Made by a program: the position numbers and the translations under genes. A stretch of 64,000 nucleotides of DNA, taken from contig OY744532.1 of assembly GCA_963556195.1 (NCBI GenBank), forward strand, positions 84,183,734-84,247,733, written 5' to 3'. Source of the DNA: Sepiola atlantica. Taxonomy: Eukaryota > Mollusca > Cephalopoda > Sepiida > Sepiolidae. Below are positions 48,124-59,924 of the stretch, in pieces (position 1 is the stretch's first letter; every line of letters begins with the position of its first letter). Below the pieces are notes generated by a model that did not search any database, was not told the DNA's origin, and saw nothing but the letters and a program-made list of their open reading frames with translations.

Positions 48124-48131
48124 TATATATA

Positions 48132-48209
<78 letters not shown>
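48124..48209. repeat. (TA)n microsatellite
   Basis: TA run with one GC interruption. Confidence 0.97.
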
Positions 48210-48212
<3 letters not shown>

Positions 48213-48821
48213 GTTGAATTAAATTAAAGATAATTGAATTATCAAAAATATCGGATCTAAATCCATGTCTGTAACCTATCGATACGCTGATCAACCAGGG
48301 AGCTAAAGGTTTTCGTAATGCACACTTTGATGAATACCGAACTTAAACTGACAAACTTCATTCTGAACCTTGTGAAACAGATAATTCCAATACCAGTCTA
48401 CTGCACAGACGAGATAAACTGGACTTAACCAATTGGCGTCTAAAATCAGCTTTTTAACAACAACATTTGTATACCTAAACAATTTGAGTATTATTCTTTT
48501 GCAAACATTCATTTCCAATATAATAGCTGTTTTATTTTTGACGTGTTTTTTGACGGCGTCCAGTATGACTAACTGCTCTCATCTCAACATAAGACTATTT
48601 ACCTTTTCGTATTTATTTTATTTTATTTTATGTAAAATGTCCAAAGTTAAATGCTGCGGATAATATTTACAATTGTCGATATTTTTCTATCCTCTGATCA
48701 AAAGTTTATCTTTAAAATTTATTGGATTAAGGATATGAAACTACTTACTTTGAACTTTTGATGTTCTAATAAATATTATATCTTTACAATTTTTTTATTC
48801 TCAACTTTTTTATCTCTAGAA
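48210..48821. other. Stretch without recognised features
   Basis: Overlapping 70-76 codon frames on both strands (48303-48663) show no recognisable domain. Confidence 0.35.
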
Positions 48822-48932
<111 letters not shown>

Positions 48933-49001
48933 TATAATAAAATAATTCCAGGAGGAAATCGGGATATGAGAGCTCAATAAACACAGCAAGAATAAAATAA
49001 A

Positions 49002-49635
49002 ATATAGTAAAACGAACTTACATAATCATCGATGCAATAATTTATTTCAACCTTGTATTTTCAAGCATCCGATTTAGACGATTACATTTTTGAAACTGAA
49101 AGAAAAAGTTTAAATTCACACTCGACAATTCAAATATAATTGGAGAAAGAGGAGGTGACATTTTTCAAATTTTCAAATCCCCTTTCTTTTCTCTTTTAGG
49201 TCAAACCCCCTCACCCACAATATACATGTATCGCTAGACAGTAGGTATCATCAACCAAAGAATACAGGTATTTTTTTACACGACCCCATTTTTATAGAAA
49301 CATGATCCCCTACTCCATCTTCATTTATGCCAAATTTTACAATTTCTACTTATACATATGGCCTCATCTTTCCTGTATGTAATAAATTATGCAATTCCTC
49401 CTCTCAATTTATACTTAAAGATTAGATATGCTTCAAATGTCCTCCTCTCCCTAAATATGTATTACATAGGTTTTCACCCCCTCTTTCTCCAATTATATTT
49501 GAATTGTCGAGTGTGAATTTAAACTTTTTCTTTCAGTTTCAAAAATGTAATCGTCTAAATCGGATGCTTGAAAATACCACAAGGTTGAAATAAATCATTG
49601 CATCGATAATTATGTAATTTCGTTTTACTATATTT

Positions 49636-49645
<10 letters not shown>
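49002..49645. mobile_element. Foldback/MITE with about 165 bp inverted repeats
   Basis: Arms 49002-49165 and about 49477-49645 are inverted copies above roughly 95% identity by eye (CCGATTTAGACGATTACATT, TTGAAACTGAAAGAAAAAG, CACACTCGACAATTCAAATA). The 310 bp centre is C/T-rich and non-coding. The arms have stem-loops (CTTG/CAAG, AATAA/TTATT), but I could not fit a hammerhead core. Confidence 0.8.

Positions 49646-49712
<67 letters not shown>
49641..49712. repeat. (TA)n microsatellite
   Basis: TA run directly at the right end of the foldback. Confidence 0.97.
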
Positions 49713-49715
<3 letters not shown>

Positions 49716-50447
49716 AAATGTAAATAACTGTATATATCCAAACGATAAGTAATCGGGAGAACAGACACGATGTGTAAACTTTCTGCAACGCTTTTACGTG
49801 CTTGCCATGAATGGAATATTTATAAACTAAAATATACTATGTATATAATCATCAACCCACGTAATGTAATGTTATATTGAAACCTCGTGAGATGTAAAAG
49901 GGATACCGCTCAACTAACTGAAATAATAGGATAACTGGAGATGAATCAATTGTAACCATTGGCCTTTTCTGAGGCGAAGCTTTTGCGATTTCATTGAGCG
50001 TTTTAGAAGAAGACAGTGATTTAGTGACGTCGTTAGATGAGAGTACGTCGACATCAGGTTCGTTCTAATATAAATTAACGTTCTTATTGACAGTAGATCT
50101 CATTATTATCTCGCAAAGAGAAAAAGGCTGGGATGTAAGAAGAAGGAGAAAGCTTCTATATCGTTCTGCAGTGTACCTCATCTGAGAGTTGAATGAATGC
50201 GACATGTTTCATATTTCTAAGTGGCATATCACAAATCAAATATCTATTCAAGCGTTTTGTGTAAACGTCAATATGTTCCACAGTAAATAAATAAATAGAT
50301 GATTGAATAAACCGAAAGGAATGATTTTACTAAATGTATTTTCTTTCTTAACGTTTATTAAATCTTTGTCCAGTGACATGAAGTGGTCAGAATGAAAAGC
50401 GGAAATATATTTTTTCATTGAATCTTTAGATATTTTCGCGAATGATC
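49713..50447. other. Stretch without recognised features
   Basis: Nothing recognised. Confidence 0.4.
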
Positions 50448-50449
50448 AA

Positions 50450-50490
<41 letters not shown>

Positions 50491-50533
50491 GAAGAAGAAG
50501 AAGAAGAAGAAGAACAACAACAACAACAACAAT
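50448..50533. repeat. (AAT)n(AAG)n(AAC)n stacked triplet repeat
   Basis: Three consecutive triplet blocks in the same phase: about 43 bp AAT, 24 bp AAG, 19 bp AAC. Only the third base changes. Confidence 0.95.
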
Positions 50534-50649
50534 GATGAAAGCAGCCGAGATATGAAAGAAAATTCTCTAATGCGAAAACATAACTTAAAAAAGAAATTTA
50601 TTATCACAAAGTTAATGTCAGAATTATTCTTTGCTTTGATTTTCGCCAA

Positions 50650-50960
50650 TGTTAATCGTATGACAGCCAATAGTTTTCATCGAATGTTCGACGGGCTTGG
50701 CAGGCCGAAAACAAACTCAAGGCGTTTCCACAAATAATTGAGATAGTGAGGCGCTCATGAAGCCAAGACGATTCTCGATTGTCTCCGGTGCTGCGTTTCA
50801 GCAATAGACCAAAGCTGCCGAGGAACTCGCGCGTGGCAGAGCCTATCAAACCACTCCTGTCAGCAGCGATCGGTTCAAACACAAATCTGTCGAGAAGATC
50901 GGCATAGTTTGATTGTGTGCTGCTCTCTGCTGACGCTGCTGCATATCCAGGGTGTTTTCA
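50650..50960 (-). pseudogene. Possible C-terminal fragment of a retroelement polyprotein
   Basis: GC-richer island. The minus frame reads SNYADLLDRFVFEPIAADRS, GLIGSATREFLGSFG, STGDNRESSWLHERLTISII and CGNALSLFSAC to a stop at 50652-50654. The arrangement (Y..L..R..FEP.A......G...REFL..LG......GD.RE..WL..R.S.A...GNA) resembles a C-terminal segment I associate with retroelement-linked proteins in marine invertebrates. No RT motifs adjoin. The match is from memory of a pattern; the function is unknown. Confidence 0.4.
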
Positions 50961-51859
50961 GAATTACATAACTTACAAATGTTTACAAGTCATAGGTGAA
51001 TAGAACAAAAGCAATATCCGAATGTGATAGCCCCAGTCTTGGTTTATACCGCACAGAATAGGCGTAGAGTCTCAAAGAGGAAAGAAAAACCGAGGTAGGG
51101 GAAGCACAAACTAAATTTCCGCTACAAGTCTGCGGAGAATATTGGAACCATGAACGCCTTATTTTCACAGAAATTCGAGCAGAACACCAACGGCCGTTGC
51201 TAACGATAAATCAATGCTACACGGCTATTGCGATAACGCAAAATGATTTGCAACGGTTATCGAAGGCGACGTGGAGATCTAGAACTCTGTAGTCACTTGT
51301 AGCCATTATATTCCAGGGGACAACAACTTGTTATTGTCATGAAATAATCACTCATAACGACCTGTCTGAAAACTCCTGATAAATAATAATAATAATAAGT
51401 AAAAACAATGAAAAGCACAGTGTCACCGGCATTGGTTGTTGCCACAGAAAGTAGCCATGCAGTCTCGTGAATGTGCTAAAGATTAAGGATGGCGAACAGC
51501 ATCGAAATCTCCACTGGCATAGCACTGGGAATATTAGAATGCTAGAGAAGCATATGTCAACTCAGTTTCCAGGGGAAAACCGACAACCGTTTTAACGAGA
51601 ATTTAATGGTAAACGGCTGTATATATACTCACATTTATTTGTAACCGCTGATTGAATTACGCTGAGAGTACTGGACATTTAAGAATACATGGCACTAACA
51701 GTGAAGGGAATAGTACTTTAATACTACTGATCGATCACTGGTAATGTCTCGTGTGATAATTTACGATAAGTACATCTATAATATGTTAATAATGGAGAGT
51801 ATGTATATGTCTATCTGAAAACGAGTACTTTAGTATCTGCATGGTTGAGGGCAGTTTAA
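50961..51859. other. Stretch without recognised features
   Basis: CCAGGGTGTTTTCAGAATTA at about 50948 resembles a mariner terminus but has no partner end. Confidence 0.35.
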
Positions 51860-52190
51860 TATATATTTTGTGGTCATGGTATTATGCTCCTAGGCATTAC
51901 TTCTGCTTTTGTTAGTGGGAAGGTGGTATTAACGTATATATTTTGTTGTCATGCAACCATCCTCCTACGCATTAACTTCTCTTTTGGGGAGTTAGTATAT
52001 TATATCTTCTGTCGTCATGAGAATATCCTCCCAGGCATTACCTACTCTTTTGAGAGATTAGTGTAGTTTATATTCGTTCGACATGAAACAACTCTCCCAA
52101 ATCGTTGCCTCCTCTTTTCAGGGGGGGGGGGGTATTACCTCCTCATTTAGCGGTAGTGTCGTATATTTTCGTTCGCCATTATATAATCCT
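51860..52190. repeat. Degenerate minisatellite, about 65-80 bp units
   Basis: Four to five imperfect units, each with a GTATATTTT, GTCATG, CTCCTAGGCATTAC and CTTTTG pattern (about 51860, 51940, 52000, 52070, 52150). A G run (52122-52132) interrupts it. Confidence 0.65.
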
Positions 52191-52422
52191 TTCAGGGCTA
52201 GCAAGATATTGCGACGAGATGGAGCATACATTTAATGGCAATGAAGAGGAGGGATAGCGCCATGCAAACATCATTAAGTATAAGCCGGGATTACTCGAAT
52301 GCTAAAGAACCCTTTTTCTTAATATACTCACGGGAAAGTCATCGGTATTTACCAGCGGCAAATGAGTAGGGGCGGATGTTCTGAGTACTGAGTGCAGAAT
52401 AACAGAAATAATGCGATAAACT

Positions 52423-52627
52423 AACTAGAACTAGGGGTGTGACGTAATGGGTGAACATTTCAGATTCATGCGAGTAGTATCTTTCTGTGTTCATTTATAC
52501 ATAAATAACACTAAACAATCAACCATTTTGAAAATTCTGCGAAATTATTTATGTATAAATGAACACAAAAAATACAACTCGCATGAATCTGAAATGTTCA
52601 TCAATTACGTCCCACCCCTACTAGAAC
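52423..52627. repeat. Long hairpin (about 85 bp arms, short loop)
   Basis: 52423-52509 and 52540-52627 are inverted copies (GAACATTTCAGATTCATGCG, TGTTCATTTATACATAAATA and complements) with about six differences and a loop of about 30 bases. Transcribed RNA from either strand would form a long pre-miRNA-like stem. Best explained as a small foldback MITE. Confidence 0.8.
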
Positions 52628-52727
52628 GAGATAGCCGCATCCTAAAGACAGACAAAAAACGGTTTGTATCACGGGAAATAATTACAGAGGGTCTGAGAGG
52701 TATATTGCAAAGTATCGTAACGTACTG

Positions 52728-52728
<1 letters not shown>

Positions 52729-52819
<91 letters not shown>
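52729..52819. repeat. (CT)n then (AT)n microsatellite
   Basis: About 48 bp CT followed by about 40 bp AT. Confidence 0.97.
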
Positions 52820-52822
<3 letters not shown>

Positions 52823-53205
52823 AAAAGTCACACAATTTGAAGCGTTGGGTGGGTGGAAATAATAAAGATATTTTTTTTTATAAAATATTTAGAAAACCTT
52901 GTACAACGCATATAGAATATTTCTTTTTCTTTTCTTTCTTTTGTTCTCTTTGTTGAGACATTCTCGTGGCCAAGTTGAAAATATCTTGTAGCCAAGTTCT
53001 AAATATTTTATAAAAAAAAATATCTTTACTATTTCCACCCACCCAACGCTTCAAATTGTGTGACTTTTCAAAATATCCTTCCACGCCGACCACGTGACAC
53101 ACAGCCATATCGACACTTTTTTTAACTTCGTCAAAACACCTAGACGGATTTTCAACTTGGCCACGAGAATGTCTCAACCAAGAGAAAAAAAGAAAAAGAA
53201 ATATT

Positions 53206-53242
53206 CTTCTGAAGATGGTAGATTTACCGAAAGTACTCAACT
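53206..53242 (+). ncRNA. Hammerhead ribozyme motif, family E, copy 1
   Basis: CUGAAGA (53209-53215), an extra U, hairpin GGUA/UACC around GAUU, GAA, self-complementary AGUACU, C as cleavage base. Stem I is short and partly mismatched (CUU against AAC). The extra U before stem II is non-standard. Confidence 0.45.
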
Positions 53243-53524
53243 TTATAAAAAAAAAATGTTTTTGAGATGAATAAATAATTTATTTTAAAAACAAATAATC
53301 TGCGTTGTACAAGGTTTTCTAAATATTTTATTTAAAAAAATATCTTTATTATTTCCACCCACCCAACGCTTCAAATTGTGTGACTTTTCAAAACATCCTT
53401 CCACGCCGACCACGTGACACACAGCCATATCGACACTTGTTTCACTTCGTCAAAACACCTAGACGGATTTTCAACTTGGCCACGGGAATGTCTCAACCAA
53501 GAGAAAAAAAGAAAAAGAAATATT

Positions 53525-53561
53525 TTTCTGAAGATGGTAGATTTACCGAAAGTACTCAAGT
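53525..53561 (+). ncRNA. Hammerhead ribozyme motif, family E, copy 2
   Basis: Same core as copy 1 (CUGAAGA at 53528-53534). Stem I is UUU against AAG with a wobble pair. It shares the AGUACUC stem III/cleavage block with family F at 17.7 kb. Confidence 0.45.
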
Positions 53562-53663
53562 TTATAAAAAAAAATGTTTTTGAGATGAATAAATAATTTA
53601 TTTTAAAAACAAATAATCTGCGTTGTGCAAGGTTTTCTAAATATTTTATGAAAAAAATTATCT

Positions 53664-53668
<5 letters not shown>

Positions 53669-53720
<52 letters not shown>
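53669..53720. repeat. (TA)n microsatellite
   Basis: TA run. Confidence 0.97.
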
Positions 53721-53725
<5 letters not shown>

Positions 53726-54370
53726 TAATGCACTTTGCTTTCTAGATTGGTTTATGTCTATATAAAAGCAAGTTAGACCACAATACAATGCAGATGTGTA
53801 ACATATAAACCTTCCGTTACACCTCTGCGGTGTAGTGCCTTCTAATTTGCCTTCATATATTAAGGAGACTTATCGTCGTTCCGATTCCAAACAAACTATC
53901 CGAAAACAAATAATGAATGAAGTAGGAAACTAAGACAGAGTACATAAAGATAACATATATACCAGGAAATGCAGAAACAAAGAAAGATAAAAAAAAGCAA
54001 TATTAATCATAACGAATACATATCTATTAATAATGGAGTTTATGTATCTGTCTGAAGCCGAAACTCCAGTATGACTATTTTACTGAAATTAATCTTTTTG
54101 AAATTCTTTATATACTGTCACTAAAAGTCGCTTAGACACCAGATGGGTTTTGCAATTTACATAAGTCATTCCTTTTAACCTTCAATTAAATTAATATTTA
54201 CAAATATACACTTATAACTGCTATTATCAAATTTACATATGTATTTACAATATTTTCCGATAAGGTTATATTAATAAACATTATTCATACAATTAATTAA
54301 AGCCATTTTCATCATAACCGGCGTGTTATCTAAACCATTTCAACTCGAGTACTGTTAAAATTGCAAAGTA
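53721..54370. other. Stretch without recognised features
   Basis: Nothing recognised. Confidence 0.4.
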
Positions 54371-55287
54371 TTGGCTGTTTAATCAGTGGTATCCTCCCTC
54401 CCTCCGGTAATTAAATATGGCGATCTGATTAAGCAGCCGATTGGCTGTTTAATCAGTGGTGTCCTCCCTTCCTCCGGTAATTTAATATGGCGATCTGATT
54501 AAGCAGCCGATTGGCTGTTTAATCAGTGGTGTCCACCCTCCCTCCGGTAATTAAATATGGCGATCGGATTAAGCAGCCGATTGGCTGTTTAATCAGATGT
54601 GCCCTCCCTCCCTCCGGTAATTAAATATGGAGATCTGATTAAGCAGCCGATTGGCTGTTTAATCAGTCGTGCCCTCCCTCCCTCCCTCCGGTAATTAAAT
54701 ATGGCGATCGGATTAAGAAGCCGATTGGCTGCTTAATCAGTAGTGCCATCCCTCCCTCCGGTAATTAAATATGGCGATCTGATTAAGCAGCCGATTGGCT
54801 GTTTAATCAGTAGTGCCCTCCCTCCCTCCGGTAATTAAATATGGCGATCTTATTAAGCAGCCGATTGGGTGTTTAATCAGTAGTGCCCTCACTCCCTCCG
54901 GTAATTAAATATGGCGATCTGATTAAGTAGCCAATTGGCTGTTTAATCAGTGGTGTCCTCCCTCCCTCCTTCCGGTAATTAAATATTGCGATCTGATTAA
55001 GCAGCCTTATGGCTGTTTAATCAGTAGTGCCCTCCCCCCTCAGGTAATTACATATGGCGATTTGATTAAGCAGCCGATTGGCTGTTTAATCAGTGGTGTC
55101 CTCCCTCCCTCCGGTAATTAAATATGGCGATCTGATTAAGCAGCCGATTGGCTGTTTAATCAGTGGTGTCCTCCCTCCCTCCGGTAATTAAATATGGCGA
55201 TCTGATCAAGCAGCCGATTGGCTGTTGAATCAGTAGCCCCCCCTTCCCTCCGGTAATTAAATATGGCGATCTGATTAAGCAGCCGAC
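54371..55287. repeat. Satellite: thirteen about 70 bp monomers, hairpin at each junction
   Basis: TTGGCTGTTTAATCAG-type starts lie at 54371, 54441, 54511, 54581, 54651, 54725, 54795, 54865, 54935, 55009, 55078, 55148 and 55218. Length changes come from gain or loss of CCTC/CCTT in a CCTCCCTCC tract. The end of each unit, CTGATTAAGCAGCC, and the start of the next, GGCTGTTTAATCAG, are reverse complements but for one base, with loop GATT, so every junction is a 14-bp-arm hairpin. No coding content. Confidence 0.95.
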
Positions 55288-56785
55288 GTTAATCTGGCAC
55301 GTTAAACATGTAAACAACAACGCTGGCAAACACCGTGCTCAGTTTTCCATTTTTAAAATCGTCCTAAGTTTTTTTATTCTTAGCCATTATGTTTTAAAAC
55401 ACAAATTTATTAAATCAAATTGTTTAATTAAAATAATAATTGATTTAAAAATGACTATATAAAAACGCGCGTGCGCACGCACAGACGCACACACAGTTCA
55501 GGTAAACTTTTTCTTTCCGAGAATTAAATTTTTTTTCGTGTTTACTGTATTTGATTTCTTAATACTTTCATATCCAATATTATCATTTTTTCACGACCTC
55601 ACAGAATTTATGATTCCATGTTTTATTTATTAAAAAAAAAGATGTGATTTTTTTCTTTAATGTCAACAAAATAAACTAACACATTGTACTGGAAAACTAT
55701 ACAACTGATTGTAAAATCAAATTGTTTAATTAAAAAAAGGTACACACACACGCACACGCACACGCACACACGCGCGCGCCTTCACTGTATTTGATTTTTT
55801 GGTGCCTTTTCATTTTAGGACCCACGCTAACTTTGACCCCGTCGTTACAGTTAGGGTTAGGTTTGTTTTGTTTTGTTTTTTAATTAAAAATATTTACATG
55901 TATAAAGTGGGGGGGAGATAAAAAAAATTGGGGGAAGGCGGTCAAAAAAATGTTTTTTTTTTTCTTAACTAAAAAATATTTCAATGACTGGTAATATAAA
56001 AAAATTGAGGGGGTACAAAAAAATGTTTTCTTTCTTTTTAAACTACAAGTCTTTCTATTTATGGGCGAGGGTACAACAAAAATCGGGGTAGGGTCGAATT
56101 TTTTTTTCTTTATTTTCAACTAAAAATATTCTTTGTCATAAACACAGAAAATCAATGTCTAACCACCACAGAAATATGACTGGGGCTCCATTGGCTTACG
56201 CGTGAGCCTTCATTTCTGATGCGACAGCCTAGCAAAAATATGCGACCGGAGGGAGCATATATTTGCTAGTTTATCTTATTTACCTTATACTAAAATGGAC
56301 GTCTCTATTTGTTGTCGTATTAACCAAAGAAGTTAACGAGACTACGAGTCAAATAATATCGAATGTGTATAGCTAACTTAGATCTCTCTGTTTTGAACGA
56401 TAGCGGTTTGTTTTTAATTTAATAATGATCACATATCTCTTCTCGATGCGTGTCTAACGACTTATATGGTGAATTTAAAGTGCGATAAACACATGAGATC
56501 CATTCATAGTGTTGTATGAAACATGCTATGACAAATTACAAAGGCGTGCGATTGTTTTTCAAAGCACCAGGTGAATAAGGATAATAATGTAATAGAACGT
56601 AGAATAACTAATTGCACTTTCTTACACTAATCCCTCCTGATAAGTTAATGGTTGCTATCTACGATGAATCAATGCTAACGTACAAGTACTTCTACCGAGT
56701 AATCTGTCTACATACTATTACAATTTATGTTTTCTTAGGTGTGTTTCTTCATACGCAAATGGAGAAATGTGAGAAATAGTACACA
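55288..56785. other. Intergenic stretch with CA/CG-rich tracts
   Basis: CG/CA-rich runs at about 55463-55497 and 55741-55780, and a GTTAGGGTTAGG stretch (two telomere-like units) near 55850. Homopolymer-rich 55900-56120. No gene recognised. Confidence 0.4.
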
Positions 56786-56789
56786 TTAG

Positions 56790-56850
56790 TAAGGTACTAG
56801 AGTTTACGATGTCAATACCCAAGTTGGAATCGCATGTAAGCATTATAGAT
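56790..56850 (+). mobile_element. tRNA-like SINE head fragment, relative of 22085
   Basis: TTTACGATGTCAATAC and AAGTTGGAATCGCATGTAAG align with the 22.1 kb copy (TCTACGATGTAAATAC, GAGTTCGAATCTCATGTAAG). The B box is mutated. Confidence 0.4.
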
Positions 56851-59800
56851 TTTTTTACAACAAGATACGGGTACTACAATTTATTTCAAACATAAAATGT
56901 ATATCTTTTTTAGTAAGTAATATTTTTATTCTCCGCAAAGAAGAACATATAGAGAGTACTCGGTTCAAAGCGAATACTCTTTCTTTTAATACATCATTTG
57001 TAATGTGTTTGCCAATAGAACAAAACGCAAATACATTCGTAACGGATTTTATCAAACTTGTTACATACTTGTATTCAAAGCAAACAAGGCACATTGGCAG
57101 TGAGATATGAGGGGCTACTTTGAATTTCGGGCCATACCTATAGACACATCATAAGTAGGACGTTATGCAGCGAGATCTTTGTTCACATTTTATTCGCATT
57201 TATGCATTTTTGTACAGTCATGAAAACAGGAAACAGAAAAGGAATAGCAAAGGTTAACAGTTTGAGTAAAGAAGTTATTAGAATATAAATATTTCCGGCA
57301 TCTGGGGACCTCTACAGTAAAGCTGTGGAGTTTGGTTGATTATAGGGGTTGTCGGGGTATTTTAGTCGAAGGGGCATCACTGCAGCAAGTTCGTTTAACC
57401 ACATTACATTGGAGTACTAATAAGATAACAGGGATGCATAACTGCGGCGATGAGCCAGAAGTGTGATATTGATAGACAGTGTCTGACTTAAAAGATTAGA
57501 TGCTCTTTTTAGACCACGTCTAAGAGGGAGAGACTAGTGATTGCTGTAACAGCCTACATGTGGCAACATTACTCCATGCATTGGAGAATTCTGGCTTAGC
57601 ACAGTAAATTGAGCCTACCTTCCATGTAGTAGCCTTGTCAATGTCTCTAAGTACTTGTCTGAATACAGTGTTCCTTTGAATGTTAACATAATGTGTTCGT
57701 ATGATGGACACCCCTCAGAAAGCATTTATATAGTAATATAGAAAGGATCAAATCAGGTGCACGTGCTTTAGAGGTGTCAAGGTGTTTATTATGATATCCC
57801 GAACATTAGAAAGTAGGGATTGTCAGATAATAGAGTGTAGAAAATTGGTGATGTAGTTGTATGTGAGGTCCAAGGTGGAGTTGGGGGCAAACAGCTGGGC
57901 AAGTATTTGATCTTGCTCAGATGCTGTGTAAACGACATCATTGCGATTGGATAGCGAAGAATTCTTGATTGCTCATTATTTAATACACTGTAATAGAACA
58001 TACAGAAATCGCGAGTGAGTTCCTAATTTCTTCAACTCAGTGCGTTTTCTTGTCGTTTCGGTATACCTACTTTAAGCTTAGGCTAGTACACTCTTACAAT
58101 GATTTATTGTTGCTATAAGCCTTTGTTTATTTGTATTTGACTTATGGTGGAAGAATCGGCTGAGTGCTTGCTTCCTATACGTAATATCAGCTGCACAGCT
58201 TGAAGTGAACCAAGTGAGGAGGTAAGTGTTGCTATTGAAATCTTAATTACCGTCTGATGCAAATACTACTTTTTTGCCATATTTCATAGAAACTGTCTTA
58301 GTCTTTGCTATGAAGCGCTAGAAACTAAGTAAATATGGAAACTGAACTACGCAGGTGCTGTAACAACACCCTTCAAAGAGCGGCTATAACTAATTATAAT
58401 CATGTTTTTTCCTAAGAAATACTTTTTTTCTATTCATAATTTATATTTTACCTGGTTTGCTCGTTTGTGTTTCTGTCTGTATGTGTATGTGTCTTAATAA
58501 GCCCCCGTTGCTTTTCACACGTATATATCTATATGAATAAAACTACTTGCGTTTAACACTGGAACGAATAGTAACACCGTACACTAGCATTGGTGCGCTT
58601 TCAAATTATATTACGTCTTATTTCCATGTATACGATTAAACATGTGACGCCAATGTGGAGTTATCAATTCATACTCAATAGAATGTTGGTTTCAATAGGC
58701 CAATTGTAGCAATAAAGAACGCATATCTGTAAGCTGTACTTACAAAAAAATATCATAATGAAAGGCTATCGTCACTTGGACTCAACGGAAGAAGTTGGAC
58801 ATAAACAAGATTAAGGGACTCATCAGAACTTGGTATAAATGTGTTTCGCATTCTTTGTAAGTTCGTAAAACTAAATACAAGAAAAAAAAGGAAATAAGTG
58901 TCTATATAGATATATGTCTAAACTTATTGCTCTACTGAAAAGCATTAAGTATCCTATTCGACCATGGATGGTTTTCTCGGTTCTGATCTCTGCCCCTCTC
59001 TCTCTCTTCCTCTCTCTTGCTTTATCGCTCTATACACATGCACATGCATTTTTCTTCTTTGCAGTCGTATGACTTATTCTCATTATATACGCAGTCCGTT
59101 GCATTATTATTAGTCTGTGCAAGCTGTTACAAGCTGCACAGGTTGGGTAGTAGAGAGCAGAAAACGCATCGAACAGTTCTTTCTTCTACATTAGCCCATT
59201 GTTGGATCGGTTTTATAGCCCTATCTGGCCATACCAGCTTGTGATTTGCGCATTCCCGTTCTTATGCAGTTAAGTATACGAGTGATCACAAGACAAAAAG
59301 CTGTAATTTTTCACTTATTTAATATATAAACATGATGCTGACCCATCTGAGAATTATCTGCTAAAATAGTAAAAGAAAACACGCGAGGTTTGTGAACAGT
59401 AGTTATACTCAAACAGAGGATTACTGTTAGCAATCTGCAAGCATTTGTTTATGTATGCAAGTTCTTATTTGTTGTAGTAGAGATTAATCAGGAATAAGGG
59501 AATAAATACTCTTATACATATCCGTTATTATTTATAATTCGTAAAAGGTATTATTGTTGTAAATAATAAGAAATGTGAATAAATACATGTTCAGCTTTTG
59601 AGGACGCCATTTTAATTTTATTGTTTGTAACCCAATAAGCATTTTTTTCGGAATAATAATATCTGCTGATTATTTAATGAAAATAAACGATATATATCAG
59701 GGTGTATTACTGAAGTAGTTATCGATTCGAAGATAATGCGCCATCGAATGAATCTATTTGAATTTACTTTTTATTAAAGGAGCATTGACAGGAAATTTGT

Positions 59801-59924
59801 GTTACTCACTTGCAAGGCAAAAACCAATATCCATTTCTCTGTTGAAATACTCTAAATGTCAAAATTAAAGAATCTGACTGACTTTTTATATATTAGATAT
59901 TAACTACATTCTAATTGCTCTTTT
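56851..59924. other. Intergenic stretch, nothing recognised
   Basis: Frames of 60-79 codons (for example 57094-56855 and 57711-57520) have no recognisable domain. No repeats noticed. Confidence 0.35.

Larger units (their letters stand above)
52817..53665 (+). mobile_element. 320 bp repeat: two tandem copies plus an inverted partial copy (family E)
   Basis: ACCCAACGCT recurs at 53041 and 53361 (period 320), and as reverse complement at about 52843. The two plus copies share CTTCCACGCCGACCACGTGA, CCATATCGACACTT and GAGAATGTCTCAACC segments. The inverted left piece (52817-53000) matches the ends but has lost the ribozyme region. Each plus copy carries a hammerhead. The layout (inverted left, tandem right) resembles PLE terminal repeats, but no ORF remains. 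Open frames across it are shadows. Confidence 0.8.

Noticed and set aside
52878..53733. 120-codon minus-strand frames across the 320 bp repeat
   Set aside because: They cross the boundary between inverted and tandem repeat copies and show no domain; shadows of repeat sequence.
54371..55287. CRISPR-like array with palindromic repeats
   Set aside because: The spacers are the same sequence in all units, so it is a satellite.
55840..55865. Telomere repeat GTTAGGGTTAGG
   Set aside because: Only two units; too short to be interstitial telomeric DNA.
58790..58840. CUGAUGAGUCC on the minus strand near 58.8 kb
   Set aside because: No GGAC-GAAA partner follows, so stem II and the second core box are missing.
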